This document shows, one piece after another, positions 35,601-43,875 of a stretch of 64,000 nucleotides of DNA. Location: NCBI RefSeq assembly GCF_033807575.1, contig NC_084728.1, forward strand, positions 11,029,331 through 11,093,330. Reading direction: 5' to 3'. The translations under genes were made by a program, and so were the position numbers. Position 1 is the stretch's first letter. Each line of letters opens with the position of its first letter. Source of the DNA: Cydia pomonella (Eukaryota; Arthropoda; Insecta; Lepidoptera; Tortricidae). The notes beneath the pieces are model-generated. The model saw only the letters and a program-made list of their open reading frames with translations, was not told the origin of the DNA and did no database searches.

Positions 35601-38001
35601 TTTCACGTTTCACGACATGCCTAGGAATATCACAATGCCTGACCTTACGATCGGCCGCCGACATACTTACCCTGACTAAGGGTCACTTGCACGTTCCAGG
35701 GTTAGCCAACTAACTTGTTGTGAGTGAGTTGGCTAACCCACGCAACGCGCAAGTGGACCTTATACACTCGAAAAGCATAACCCTTGTTTGGCAGGCGGTC
35801 GAGTGAAAAACAAGACGTCAAATGAAGCTTTCGTATCCGCGTTTAATCTATATTTCTTGTCCTATGTCCACTCTGATTATATGTTGTTTGGTTGTCAGCT
35901 CTGGAACGACGCGCATGCGCGGTCAGCGGTGGTGCCCGCACTCAGAGCATCTCTTGCGCAGCTCAAACTGAACTATGTCGATCTCTACCTCATGCATTGG
36001 CCATTAGGACAGTTTGTAAGTAACCAATAATTATGCTCAAAAAACATCCAAAGCTATAGGATTTCGGGGTTGGGTAAAAATTGTTCAGTATGACCCACAT
36101 ATTCACTCCTAGTCCCCTAAGAGTATGGTCAAACATAACAACTTCACCCTAGCTGTACACGAGGGAATAATTTGAGTTACGAGTATTGAGATAAAACGTA
36201 AAAATCGCAAGTTTCATGCGCGCCATGTATTTTGTTCCCTTCTGCTTTCCTAACTAACTAACTACTACTAACTTTTAAACATTTCAGGCAAATGGATCGT
36301 ACGACTACACACACTACCTAGAAACCTGGCGAGGAATGATGGACGCGCAGGCACTCAACCTGACGCGGTCCATCGGCGTCAGCAACTTCAACAAAGTCAT
36401 GCTGGAGAACGTCCGGGCGCACCAGCTGACGGAGCCTGCTGTGCTGCAGATAGAGGTAACTGTCTGATAGGCAAGATTGATCAGCGCCGTCAGAAACTTA
36501 ACAAAGTCATGCTGTAGAGCATCAGAGCGCACCAGCTGACGGAGCCTGCTGTGCTGCAGATAGAGGTAACTGTCTGATAGGCAAGATTGATCAGCGCCGT
36601 CAGAAACTTAACAAAGTCATGCTGTAGAGCATCAGAGCGCACCAGCTGACGGAGCCTGCTGTGCTGAAGATAGAGGTAACTGTCTGATAGTCAAGATTGA
36701 TCTGACACCGTCAGCAACTTCAACAAACTCATATGGAGAGCATCAGAGTGCACCAGCTGACGGAGCCTGATGTGCTGCAGATAAAGGTAACTGGCTACTT
36801 CCCATGGTACCTACAAGCTTTGCTTAGTTTGGGATCGGTGTAAGATTGCCCTCAAATATTTATTTATTTAAACACACAAAAACACATTTTTCGCAATACG
36901 AAATAGAGAGCGAGCGAAGGTTTATTCACGCGCGTTTGACTCTTGCTTAGTTAGGCCCCATTTGCACGCCGCGAGAACTTGCTTACAATATTCGATACAT
37001 TGTTAACTACAACAATGAATTCAGTCGATCGTAACGAAGATCCGTCTACGGGGTTTTATACTTTTTATAGTCTTCATTACCTAACAAGACAAACGTATAA
37101 TCAACATATTACTCAAAAATCGTTTCCAGTGGAACATCAACCTGCAGCAGCCCGGGCTGCTGGCCTACTGCCGCCAGCACAACATCTCCGTGATGGGCTA
37201 CACGCCGTTCGGCGCCCTCATGGACAAGCGGCGCGCCGACTCCCCCACGCACATCGACGACCCGCAGCTGACCAAGATGGCCGCCAAGTATGGGAAGAAT
37301 GTGCAGCAGATCTTGCTGCGATACGCTGTGAGTGTTTAGTTTATAATCAAACCCAAACAAAATAAAATAAGGATTGGCAAAAATACGTAACTACACACGT
37401 ACAGTGGAGTGGAAGCACCTCCAAATGACACTAGACCCTACTCATAGTGTTGTGTTCCTGCTGGTGAGTAACGTTGCCAGAGCTCAACGAGGATGCGGGG
37501 TGTTAGGGTCGGCAACGCGCATCTAACACCTTTCTAGAGTTGCAGGGGTCCATAGGCTATGGCAACCGCTTACCATGAGACGGGACGTATGTTTGTTTGC
37601 CAGCGACGTAGTATAAAAAAACTTGACCTTACCTAAAATACAACTTAATTTTGTAAAAAAATCTAATTATATTTTGTATTTCTATTCTTCAGGTCGAAAT
37701 GGGAGTAATCCCGATCCCAAAGTCCATAACCAGCTCTCGAATTTTCGAGAACATCGATATTTTCGACTTCCAACTCGAAGATAACGACAAACGAATTCTG
37801 CGCAAGTTCGACCGCGGCTACAGAACCATCCCCCAGCTCAAGTGGAGGGACCACCCCTTCTACCCGTTCGAGAAAAAGGCAGATTACCCGACCACTAGTA
37901 CGAGTACTGTGAGAACGGATGCCAGCACGCAACAAGTGATTTCTAAAGGGGATTTGAACGATAAATCTGCTAAAATGAATTTTAGGGATATAAAGATTTA
38001 A
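29656..38001 (+). CDS. Aldo-keto reductase 2, with insert and C-terminal tail (AKR2)
   Basis: A second AKR-superfamily reductase, paralogous to AKR1. Exons: 29656-29697, 31794-31889, 33112-33288, 35298-35405, 35899-36015, 36288-36455, 37130-37327 and 37693-38001. All are phase 0 with GT-AG ends, for 404 codons. The tetrad is complete: Asp72 and Tyr77 (RHIDTAWSY), Lys141 (IFVTTK) and His174 (LMHWP). SIGVSNFN is in exon 6, and Lys312 and Arg318 are expected cofactor contacts (PKSITSSR). Exon 1 encodes a strongly hydrophobic leader (MYIIVFILSIIVFA), so entry to the secretory route is inferred. Oddities: VGRAV follows exon 3 without the intron that AKR1 has there. About 35 extra residues, some Cys/Ser-rich, precede the catalytic Lys. 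The protein ends in a roughly 40-residue Ser/Thr/Lys tail absent from AKR1. The exon-2 donor (GTACTG) is weak. Substrate unknown. Confidence 0.88.
30117..30383 (+). pseudogene. Reverse-transcriptase C-terminal fragment
   Basis: 88 codons with GVETLGPWGPSARRLF, SGDQRAGHYFAQRISIAIQR and GNTASLLGT. This resembles the C-terminal extension of a class of non-LTR reverse transcriptases, where AIQRGNAASVLGT is common. No catalytic RT motifs are present. It sits in AKR2 intron 1. Family assignment is tentative. Confidence 0.5.
30974..31095 (+). repeat. LINE 3'-UTR fragment
   Basis: AAGGCCGGCAACGCACTTAC, GGTGTTGCAGGTGTCC, CTTACCATCAGGTGATCCGT and a CATAAAATAAAATAAAAA tail. Related in layout to the GGCAACGCGC family but a distinct subfamily; it resembles the minus-strand piece at 19826. 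Confidence 0.65.
31096..31290 (+). repeat. TTCGCACGTGTAT-type repeat, copy 1
   Basis: TGCAAAAATAGGAAATTCGC, GAGTTGCGAATTACCTATTC, GCACGTGTATTG, ACGTTTTACGGTACATATGG, then CGCACGCGTGCGGGAAGTAG and CACCATATGTACTGTAAAA. The ends form a long imperfect inverted repeat (CGTTTTACGGTACATATGG versus CCATATGTACTGTAAAAC). Copies are at 32080-32240 and 42210-42420. Confidence 0.7.
32080..32240 (+). repeat. TTCGCACGTGTAT-type repeat, copy 2 (partial)
   Basis: It shares CACGACCGA, GTTCCGAATTAACTATTCGC, ACGTGTATCGTACAACG and TTTTACAGTACATA with the other copies; truncated at the right. Confidence 0.6.
32524..32680 (-). repeat. LINE ORF fragment, minus strand
   Basis: The minus-strand text (RVRTDYLPRALAALTPAFV and neighbours in two frames) looks like a frame-shifted LINE C terminus. 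Placed here because it adjoins the repeat at 32688. Weak. Confidence 0.3.
32688..33010 (+). repeat. Interspersed repeat CGATACGCTGTAGTCAA, copy 3
   Basis: Third copy of the family, with the GC-rich box GCCGCCGCGCTCCC, TATTGTATACAATA, GGCAACTCAGCAAGCTTCG and GGTACTCGACTGAAAAGC. It lies 100 bp before AKR2 exon 3. Confidence 0.75.
34195..34460 (-). pseudogene. LINE ORF2 C terminus plus 3' UTR (GGCAACGCGC family)
   Basis: Minus-strand coding text FKRNFLPRTLRLWNELPAEV, then MGFFKIGVYRFLKGRQR, is a standard Jockey/CR1-type C terminus. It is followed on the same strand by GGGTCGGCAACGCGCATG, CTTACCATCAGGCGTGCC and the CCGACGTGGTATAAAAAA end. This copy links the short repeats elsewhere in the window to a LINE. 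Confidence 0.75.
34860..34921. repeat. 25-bp near-perfect hairpin
   Basis: CTCAAAAATATGTCCATAGC (continuing TCTTA) is mirrored by TAAGAGCTATGGGATATATT (continuing TTTGAG), with an 11-nt loop. A smaller palindrome (CTGTGAAG...CTTCACAG) sits just upstream at 34824-34848. Confidence 0.75.
36391..36800 (+). repeat. AKR2 exon-6/donor tandem echoes
   Basis: The end of exon 6 (ACAAAGTCATGCTG onward) recurs at 36501 and 36611 and, diverged, at 36723, with spacings of 110, 110 and 112 bp. Each unit copies about 80 bp of the exon, the junction GATAGAG/GTAACT and the intron start GTCTGATAGGCAAGATTGAT. The copies carry in-frame stops (CTGTAGAG), so they are not alternative coding exons. They do keep a GT donor. 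Confidence 0.9.
37413..37620 (+). repeat. LINE 3'-end fragment (GGCAACGCGC family)
   Basis: CAAATGACACTAGACCCTAC, GTGAGTAACGTTGCC, GTTAGGGTCGGCAACGCGC, CTTACCATGAGACGGGACG, CAGCGACGTAGTATAAAAAA. It lies in AKR2 intron 7. Confidence 0.75.
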
Positions 38002-38004
38002 TAC

Positions 38005-38010
38005 ATTAAA
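38005..38010 (+). promoter_or_regulatory. Candidate AKR2 poly(A) signal (ATTAAA)
   Basis: ATTAAA lies 4 nt after the stop, which is very close. An AATAAA at 38321-38326 is an alternative, but it sits at the edge of a TATC microsatellite and may belong to a repeat tail. Confidence 0.25.
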
Positions 38011-38457
38011 AATTGAATCATTATTGATTCAAAGTTGTTATTTTTAATCCTTTGAGTCCTTGATTACAAGACCACTAGTAGTACAGTCACGTCTGAAAAT
38101 ATCAGTACGAAAAATGTCCCCAAAAATATGTATACACTACCTTGCCACTAGCGATGTGGCTTGCTGCATCATTATGCTGAGTCAGCGCCTTTTCTGTGCC
38201 ACGACACATGGCGTATTAATTAACTAAAAATGTTTTTATTAAATTAAGTTTGCACGTTTTTATTTTACACTTTTCTTTTTTGTTTGTTTTGATGCTAATG
38301 CCATGTATGTTGTGGGTATGAATAAAGAATGTATCTATCTATCTATCAACCTTAATATATGGGCAATAAAGTCGTGTATACATATTTTTCGTATCGATAT
38401 GAGGAGAAATCTGCTAGAATGGATTTTCGGGACATAAAGATTTAAAAAAGATGTATA

Positions 38458-39006
38458 CAGGGTGATCAATCCAAACGGTCAGTATGAAGAAGTCAGAAAC
38501 TATGAGAGATAGCCACATCTGTACCCCTAGTGTAAATTTGATCGACATCGTAACGTGACGTGATTTTGAGTTTCCAAAACGTCCCGCTTGGCGCGCTCTT
38601 TCTAAATCCAATACAAAATGAGACTAAACGCAAACGCGTACGTCACGTTTCGAAATCGAATTTATTTACACTAGGGGTACTGTACCCCTAGTGTAAATAT
38701 TTTCGACAGCGAAACGTGACGTACGCGTTTGCGTTAAGTGTCATTTTGTATGAGATTTTTGACTTTCCAAAACGTCCCGCTTGGCGCGCTATTCAAAAAC
38801 CCATACAAAATGAGACTTAACGCAAACGCGTACGTCACGTTTCGAAATCGAAATTATTTACACTAGGGGTACTGTTCTTAGGAAACATGGCTTTGATTTT
38901 AAATTTAATAATAATATCATTCAATCTTTTGTTTTAATCTCTCATACATAACCGGGAATAGTTTCTGACTTCTCCATACTGACCGTTTTGGATTGATCAC
39001 CCTGTA
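38458..39006. mobile_element. CAGGGTGATCAA MITE with nested insertions
   Basis: The left end CAGGGTGATCAATCCAAACG, continuing GTCAGTATGAAGAAGTCAGAAAC, is mirrored at 38961-39006 (GTTTCTGACTTCTCCATACT ... TTGGATTGATCACCCTG). It is flanked by TATA on both sides. Most of the interior is two copies of another inverted-repeat element (38520-38873). Confidence 0.85.
38520..38873. mobile_element. Two abutting TACCCCTAGTGTAAAT elements
   Basis: Each copy starts TGTACCCCTAGTGTAAAT and ends ATTTACACTAGGGGTACT. Copy 1 is 38520-38680 and copy 2 is 38681-38873. Both contain AACGTCCCGCTTGGCGCGCT and ACGCAAACGCGTACGTCACG. Copy 1 lost part of its left half relative to copy 2. Confidence 0.8.
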
Positions 39007-39009
39007 TAT

Positions 39010-39395
39010 ATATCATAGTACTATAGTACACAAATTGATTAACCCCCACAGTAAGCTCAATAAGGCTTGTGTCGAGGGTACTTAGACAACTATATATATG
39101 ATATACGAATATTTATAAATACTTAAATACATATACCCATGACTTCAGGAACAAATCGTCAGGTGACAAGCAAAATTCACTAATTACCACCACAAATTAC
39201 ATAGCCATAATGAACCATATTACTACTGATATTAATGTTTATTTTTGTTTAATTATTTTTTAGTAATCAGTGAGTTTTGCTTGTCACCTGACGAAATATT
39301 CGTGCTCATCACACAAATAAATGCCCTTACCAGGATTTGAACCCGGGACCATGTGGGAGTCACTGCCCACTAGGCCAGCCAGGTCGTCTAAATTA
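39010..39395 (-). mobile_element. tRNA-derived SINE (GACCGGT family), copy 3, interrupted
   Basis: Head on the minus strand GACCTGGCTGGCCTAGTGGG and GGGTTCAAATCCTGGTAAGG; body with ACTTAAATACATA. It is split by a 137-bp element. Confidence 0.85.
39157..39293. mobile_element. 137-bp MITE nested in a SINE
   Basis: The ends CGTCAGGTGACAAGCAAAAT and its continuation TCACT are inverted at AGTGAGTTTTGCTTGTCACC TGACG. The SINE sequence CAAATATTCG seen in the other copies is here CAAAT / element / AAATATTCG. This gives a 4-bp AAAT target-site duplication (39153-39156 and 39294-39297). Confidence 0.9.
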
Positions 39396-39439
39396 TTTAT
39401 TTAAAAAATGTTATCCTTCGAGTGTTTGATTACACGACC

Positions 39440-39650
39440 ACTAGTAGAAATAGAAATAGAAATATATTTATTTGCGTGAAATGTGGTACAACAAATTAGA
39501 TGGTAACATTTTCTATACGTTCAGCACATCTCGCCGACAACATGGGCATGCAAAATCTTTACTTAAATCTAAATATTATTTACATAATTTACATTATATT
39601 TACATTTAATCATCATTCAAATTTCAATCATTTAAATTTAATTTAGTAGT
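39440..39650 (-). repeat. LINE 3'-tail-like insertion
   Basis: It begins with AGAAATAGAAATAGAAATAT on the plus strand (a tail on the minus strand) followed by TTTATTTGCGTGAAATG, and interrupts echo copy 3 of the AKR2 tail. Confidence 0.45.
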
Positions 39651-40589
39651 ACAAGTACTGTAATCACTGATGACAGTCGCAAGTGATTTCAGTGGTGGAT
39701 ACGAAGGATAATCTGTTAGAATGGATTTTAGGGATATAAATATATCACTACACCTTATGAAACAAAGTCCTCCGCCGCGTCTGTCTGTGTTGCTGACAGT
39801 CTTTCCACCGCGATACAACCGCCTGACGGTTTTTAGGGCTCCGTAGTCAACTATATAGGAACCCTTATAGACCGCGAGCCAGGAACAGACTTCCATGACA
39901 AATCGCCTCCCGGGCGAATACTCGTATATTGGTTAACGGCTGTGTATGATGAACCCTCACGGACGTCAGCTGCCGCTCCGTTGGTGGGTTAAGGAATGGC
40001 AGCCACAGAAACACGTAATAAAAAATGTAATCTCCCGTTTGATACTTTGTCAGATGATAGTTCAGATGCTATTATTAATAAATGACATTTTTTTATAACA
40101 GTAGAAATAAATAAAACATAATATTTGGCACATTTTTATTGTTGAACAATAAACAATGTATTTTTTATTACAATTTTATTCTCTTTCTAGTAAATTCGAT
40201 ACCAGAAGTTGCGAGTGCAAACGAGAACCTTAAAGACAAGCGGAGTATTCTCGAGACGACTCGAGAACTTTCTAGAAGTAAAAGTCAACTCACTCAAATG
40301 GTAACTTAAAATAAATAAAATTTACAAAAAAAGACAGCTCGTTTGCGACTGAAAATTCAATACATTTGATTTTATGCCCTAATTGTCTGCTTTGTCACAG
40401 ACATACTAATAAGATAAAGTATCAAATGTATAATGTCTGCACTATCTATCAATCGCAAACTACAAGTATAACCACAGTATAACAAAAAGTATTTAAAAAA
40501 ATCAAACATTCTCCAGCTTATTACAGAGATAAATTATGCTAGATATTCAACTACTTATCTGTCTAACGACAAAACGTATTTGAGTCATA

Positions 40590-40700
40590 ACCCTTTAAAC
40601 GCCACATATCGTATCGTGCGCGGCGCGTGATAGTGAACCTTGTCGGAATGCACGAAGGCTGACATGGAGTTGTAGCCGCGCGGCGGTACAAGGGTTAAAA
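40590..40700 (+). repeat. AACGCCACATATCG-type repeat
   Basis: It shares with the reverse complement of 52196-52325 the boxes ACGATACGA/TATCGTATCGTGCG, CTTGTCGGAATGCACGAAGG and the GCTGTAGCC-like segment, bounded by AACC/GGGTTAA-like ends. Confidence 0.6.
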
Positions 40701-41145
40701 AAAGCCGAGAATGTCTGAGAAAAAAATCTCAAAAATTCTCCGATCCGGCTCGAGAATCCTCCATAACAACCAAAATAGAATAAATGCCAACCAAGTCTTC
40801 ATTTATCTAAAAAAATACAACCTCACTTAAGTTTCGTCGTCCAATAAAATTTCGTAGAAAAAAAATGAGAAAAATAAAACTATTACAGGACACAAAAATA
40901 TAAATATTATTTACAAATTATTTATTCCTTACTCTCGACGTGGTAAAAAATGAACTTCTACGTTATAACAATCGAACAGTCCATGTAATGACAATGTCGT
41001 AAATATATGACTTACATCATACATTAAATGGTAACTCTGGCTATCAAAATTTGACGTTTGCGTCAAAAACGTGACAGAGTGGAGCTTTTTGTATGAAATT
41101 AAATTTTGTTTTTAATTTTTCGTGTAAAATATAATCTACAGCTAT

Positions 41146-41385
41146 ACTCTGTATTTTTAGGTATTTAAATAAAAGTAAACAAACAATTTGTAAATTTTCG
41201 GGTAGTTATAACATTTATTGGTTAACCGACCAAATACAAAGCGCCTGGATCTGTCACTGAACGACCTGACTTTAACCTACATTATTTGATCATGTAATGT
41301 TTCAATCTACTCTCAACTGGCTTAAGGAGCCATTTGAGGGTAGATTTTGTTTACTTTTATTTAAATACCTAAAGATGCAGAGTAT
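41146..41385. repeat. Inverted-repeat element
   Basis: CTCTGTATTTTTAGGTATTT, then AAATAAAAGTAAAC (41146-41180), is inverted at GTTTACTTTTATTTAAATAC, CTAAAGATGCAGAG (41349-41383). The arms are about 34 bp and the interior has no coding sequence. A region matching the 7075/19095 family (TAACTCTGGCTATCAAAATT) precedes it at 41030. Confidence 0.65.
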
Positions 41386-42209
41386 AGAAAGACATACAAT
41401 AAAACTCGAGTTTATTTATTTACATATTGGTAACATATCTATACAAACGTGATAGTGACACGACATCGAAAAGAATTTTGTCCCGTTTAACAATTCACAA
41501 AAAGAAGTTAAACTTTGTGGCAAGATTTCTGATAGTTTACAACTCTTCTTCAGTCAATAACTCTCAAAGAGAAGTCAAACTAGAGATTTCATCTCGTTTT
41601 GATTATTTGTATTTACGTATACCTTCGTGTATGTTCGTATGTCATATATACATGACATATGTCATTACATCGACACGACCGGCCCCGCACCCGCTCATTA
41701 AATAATACTGTAATATCTAAATTCGTTCCTGTTTTCAAACTTCTTTTAAATATGTACATAGAATCAGACCAAGCTAAGTTGGCAGCGATTTAGCCCAGTC
41801 TGTGCAAGTGTTAAGTAAACGTCATAATTTCATGGATGTTTAGAATAACATCTTGGTTTGACTCTACCTATATTTTTTCGTGGTATTATAGCTCCTTAGT
41901 TAGTTTTATTGGAATACAATCATAAAGACTTTTTTATCGATATCAAATATAAGCTGTTAAGATATTTGTGACATATCAGTAAGTTTTAAATGGCGGCCTA
42001 CATATGCGAAATTAAAATCAAGATATTATTTTAACACAGATATTAATTTCGTGCACGCCGCTTTAAAAACGTGTAAAAATTAATGTGTATAAACTATGAT
42101 AGTTGTGTTGAACCACTATTTTATCTAGGTTTTGTGTATTTAATTTTAAAAGCCTGTCCACCAAGAAATGATAAAATAATAGACCAAAATACAGTCAGTT
42201 AATAGTACA

Positions 42210-42420
42210 TTATGATACAAGTGCGAAAAATAGGAAATTCGATACGAGTGGCGATAAATTAAAACACGACCGAGTTGCGTATTGCCTATTCGCACATGTA
42301 TCGTCCAACGTTTTACAGTACATATGGCCCTTTTAATATTCGACATAGTAATGTAATATGCTAATTTTCGCACTAGTGCGGTAAAGTAGCACCATATGTA
42401 CTGTAAATCTATTACAATAA
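42210..42420 (+). repeat. TTCGCACGTGTAT-type repeat, copy 3
   Basis: AAATAGGAAATTCGATACGA, CACGACCGAGTTGCGTATTG, CCTATTCGCACATGTATCG, ACAGTACATATGGCCC, CGCACTAGTGCGGTAAAGTA and GCACCATATGTACTGTAAAT. Fully bounded like copy 1. Confidence 0.7.
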
Positions 42421-43173
42421 GGTCGTGTACACATATTTTTGGCACTTAATCCATGTCTATCGACTTTTAGATCTTGAAATAATATAGGAAATAGTATAGT
42501 AACAAGTTATAGGATACGATATGAATGAGTCCGAAATTAATGTAATCTCATTTGGAGTATTGGAGTTATGTTTTAAGAAATTTAGTGGACAAGACTTTTT
42601 AAATATTTATAATTATATGAAAACACATTTATTATTTGAAAACCTATCAAAATTGTCTATGTATAGTCAGCATCAGAAGTAGCGCATCAAATAACGCTTC
42701 ATAAGTATCTACCATTCTATAACAGCTTAACAAAAACTGATGTCTTTAATATAGAACAATTGAGACTGTAAAAGTGTAATACTTTGGGACGTGAATTTCA
42801 TAAATTTATCTTTATTTGGAAAAGTTATCTGGGATGAGATACTTTTGGCGCGTTGTTTCATCAGCTACTATTAGTTATTAATGCTGACTGTACACGCAAA
42901 ATATTCAAAAAGAATAAATGTCCTATTGATGTACAGTGACGGAATTAAATTGTTGAGTCACTTGGGGTTTACATTGGCCATTCATACCGTTGGTATTGGC
43001 AACCAAATTGGGTTGAACCCTATGTGGATCCACAATTAAACTGTACGTGACTGTACTTTGAGGGCTTAGTTAATTTTAATATGCTTTGATAGGTTTGTTG
43101 AGTATATGTACATAGACGAAGAACTCAAAAACATCTGAACATTTAGTATTAAGATAGTTTGAGGCGCGTTGTT

Positions 43174-43683
43174 TTATACACGGTGTAACACGAGGAACGC
43201 AAAAATTTTTAACTACGCATTTCTGAGGCCAGAAGACGTAAAAATGTTGTATGATTTATGCTTTCAATTCTTTCAATGAATTTGTGAATTTAAAAAAAAG
43301 GTTCATAGTATAGTTGTGCCGTTCTCGAGAACGTTCTCAGTTTTGTATAGTAAACGGAGAACATTCTCGAGAACGGCAGAACTACTTATAGTTATTAGTA
43401 AAACTGACAAAAAAATATTTACCTTTTTTTTCGTATAACTTAAGTTATTGAACAGTTTTACTTGTCACTTAGTGATGTCTGTCAATAAAGTTATTTAGAC
43501 TGCGCCCCATAAGGGAATCATCACCATCAAAAACGCGTTTCGCACTACGCAACAATACGAAGATGTTTTTTTTATTGTTATTATTGTTATTAACTCTGGA
43601 AAAATATATATAACATTTTAGACTTTAAATATGATCAGGAACACACTTTCTTTCGGGTTATTCGTATTACACCTTGTATATGC
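43174..43683. mobile_element. TATACACGGTGTAA terminal-inverted-repeat element
   Basis: The left end TATACACGGTGTAACACGA is mirrored by CGTATTACACCTTGTATAT at the right. The interior shares boxes (CATTTCTGAGG, AAAACGCGTT, TATTAACTCTG, CCGGAA/CAGGAA) with 59040-59700, a more decayed relative. It holds the palindrome at 43317-43378. Confidence 0.7.
43317..43378. repeat. Heat-shock-element-like palindrome
   Basis: TGCCGTTCTCGAGAACGTTC TC is inverted at 43357-43378 (GAGAACATTCTCGAGAACGG CA), with an 18-nt loop. Each arm contains GAAnnTTC arrays. A cruciform and/or HSF-site-rich structure inside a MITE. Confidence 0.75.
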
Positions 43684-43798
43684 GATAAATAGTATCAGCA
43701 GGATTTGAGACTTATTTCACATCATAAGAAAATATGATATATTACATAGACGAAATGTGTAGATATTTTAGAGATCTTCGCTCTTATACATATGAGTA

Positions 43799-43804
43799 TT
43801 TATT
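43799..43804 (-). promoter_or_regulatory. Candidate LMAN1 poly(A) signal (AATAAA)
   Basis: AATAAA on the minus strand 72 nt beyond the LMAN1 stop; short but plausible 3' UTR. Confidence 0.4.
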
Positions 43805-43839
43805 GTTGTTTTATTACAATTCGTAATATCGATACATGG

Positions 43840-43870
43840 TGAGGGGGTGCGGGAGGGGAGGGGGGGGGGA
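43840..43870 (-). other. C-rich tract in the LMAN1 3' UTR
   Basis: The plus strand reads GGTGAGGGGGTGCGGGAGGG GAGGGGGGGGG. The LMAN1 transcript would carry the C-rich complement starting 6 nt after its stop. It could bind poly(C)-binding proteins in RNA, or form a G-quadruplex on the non-transcribed partner strand. Inference only. Confidence 0.6.
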
Positions 43871-43875
43871 CTACC

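Larger units (their letters stand above)
38002..39750 (+). repeat. Downstream echoes of the AKR2 last-exon tail
   Basis: The coding tail of exon 8 (GATTACCCGACCACTAGTA..., TCTGCTAAAATGAATTTTAG, GGATATAAAG) is seen again twice. Copy 2 is GATTACAAGACCACTAGTAG at 38062 and AAATCTGCTAGAATGGATTT, CGGGACATAAAGATTTAA at 38406. Copy 3 is GATTACACGACCACTAGTAG at 39428 and AATCTGTTAGAATGGATTTT, AGGGATATAAA at 39709. Each echo is split by later insertions. Copy 2 still encodes the tail end with its stop. Confidence 0.75.
39751..43173. other. AKR2-LMAN1 intergenic region
   Basis: The two genes converge here. No exon recognised. Repeats: 40590-40700, inverted repeat 41146-41385 and 42210-42420 (listed). 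GAACTTTCTAGAA at 40265-40277 is a perfect three-unit heat-shock element, but there is no adjacent promoter. Confidence 0.5.

Noticed and set aside
36979..37365. 128-codon frame as a separate gene
   Set aside because: It is AKR2 exon 7 read in the wrong frame plus intron; the correct frame gives NLQQPGLLAYCR-type AKR sequence.
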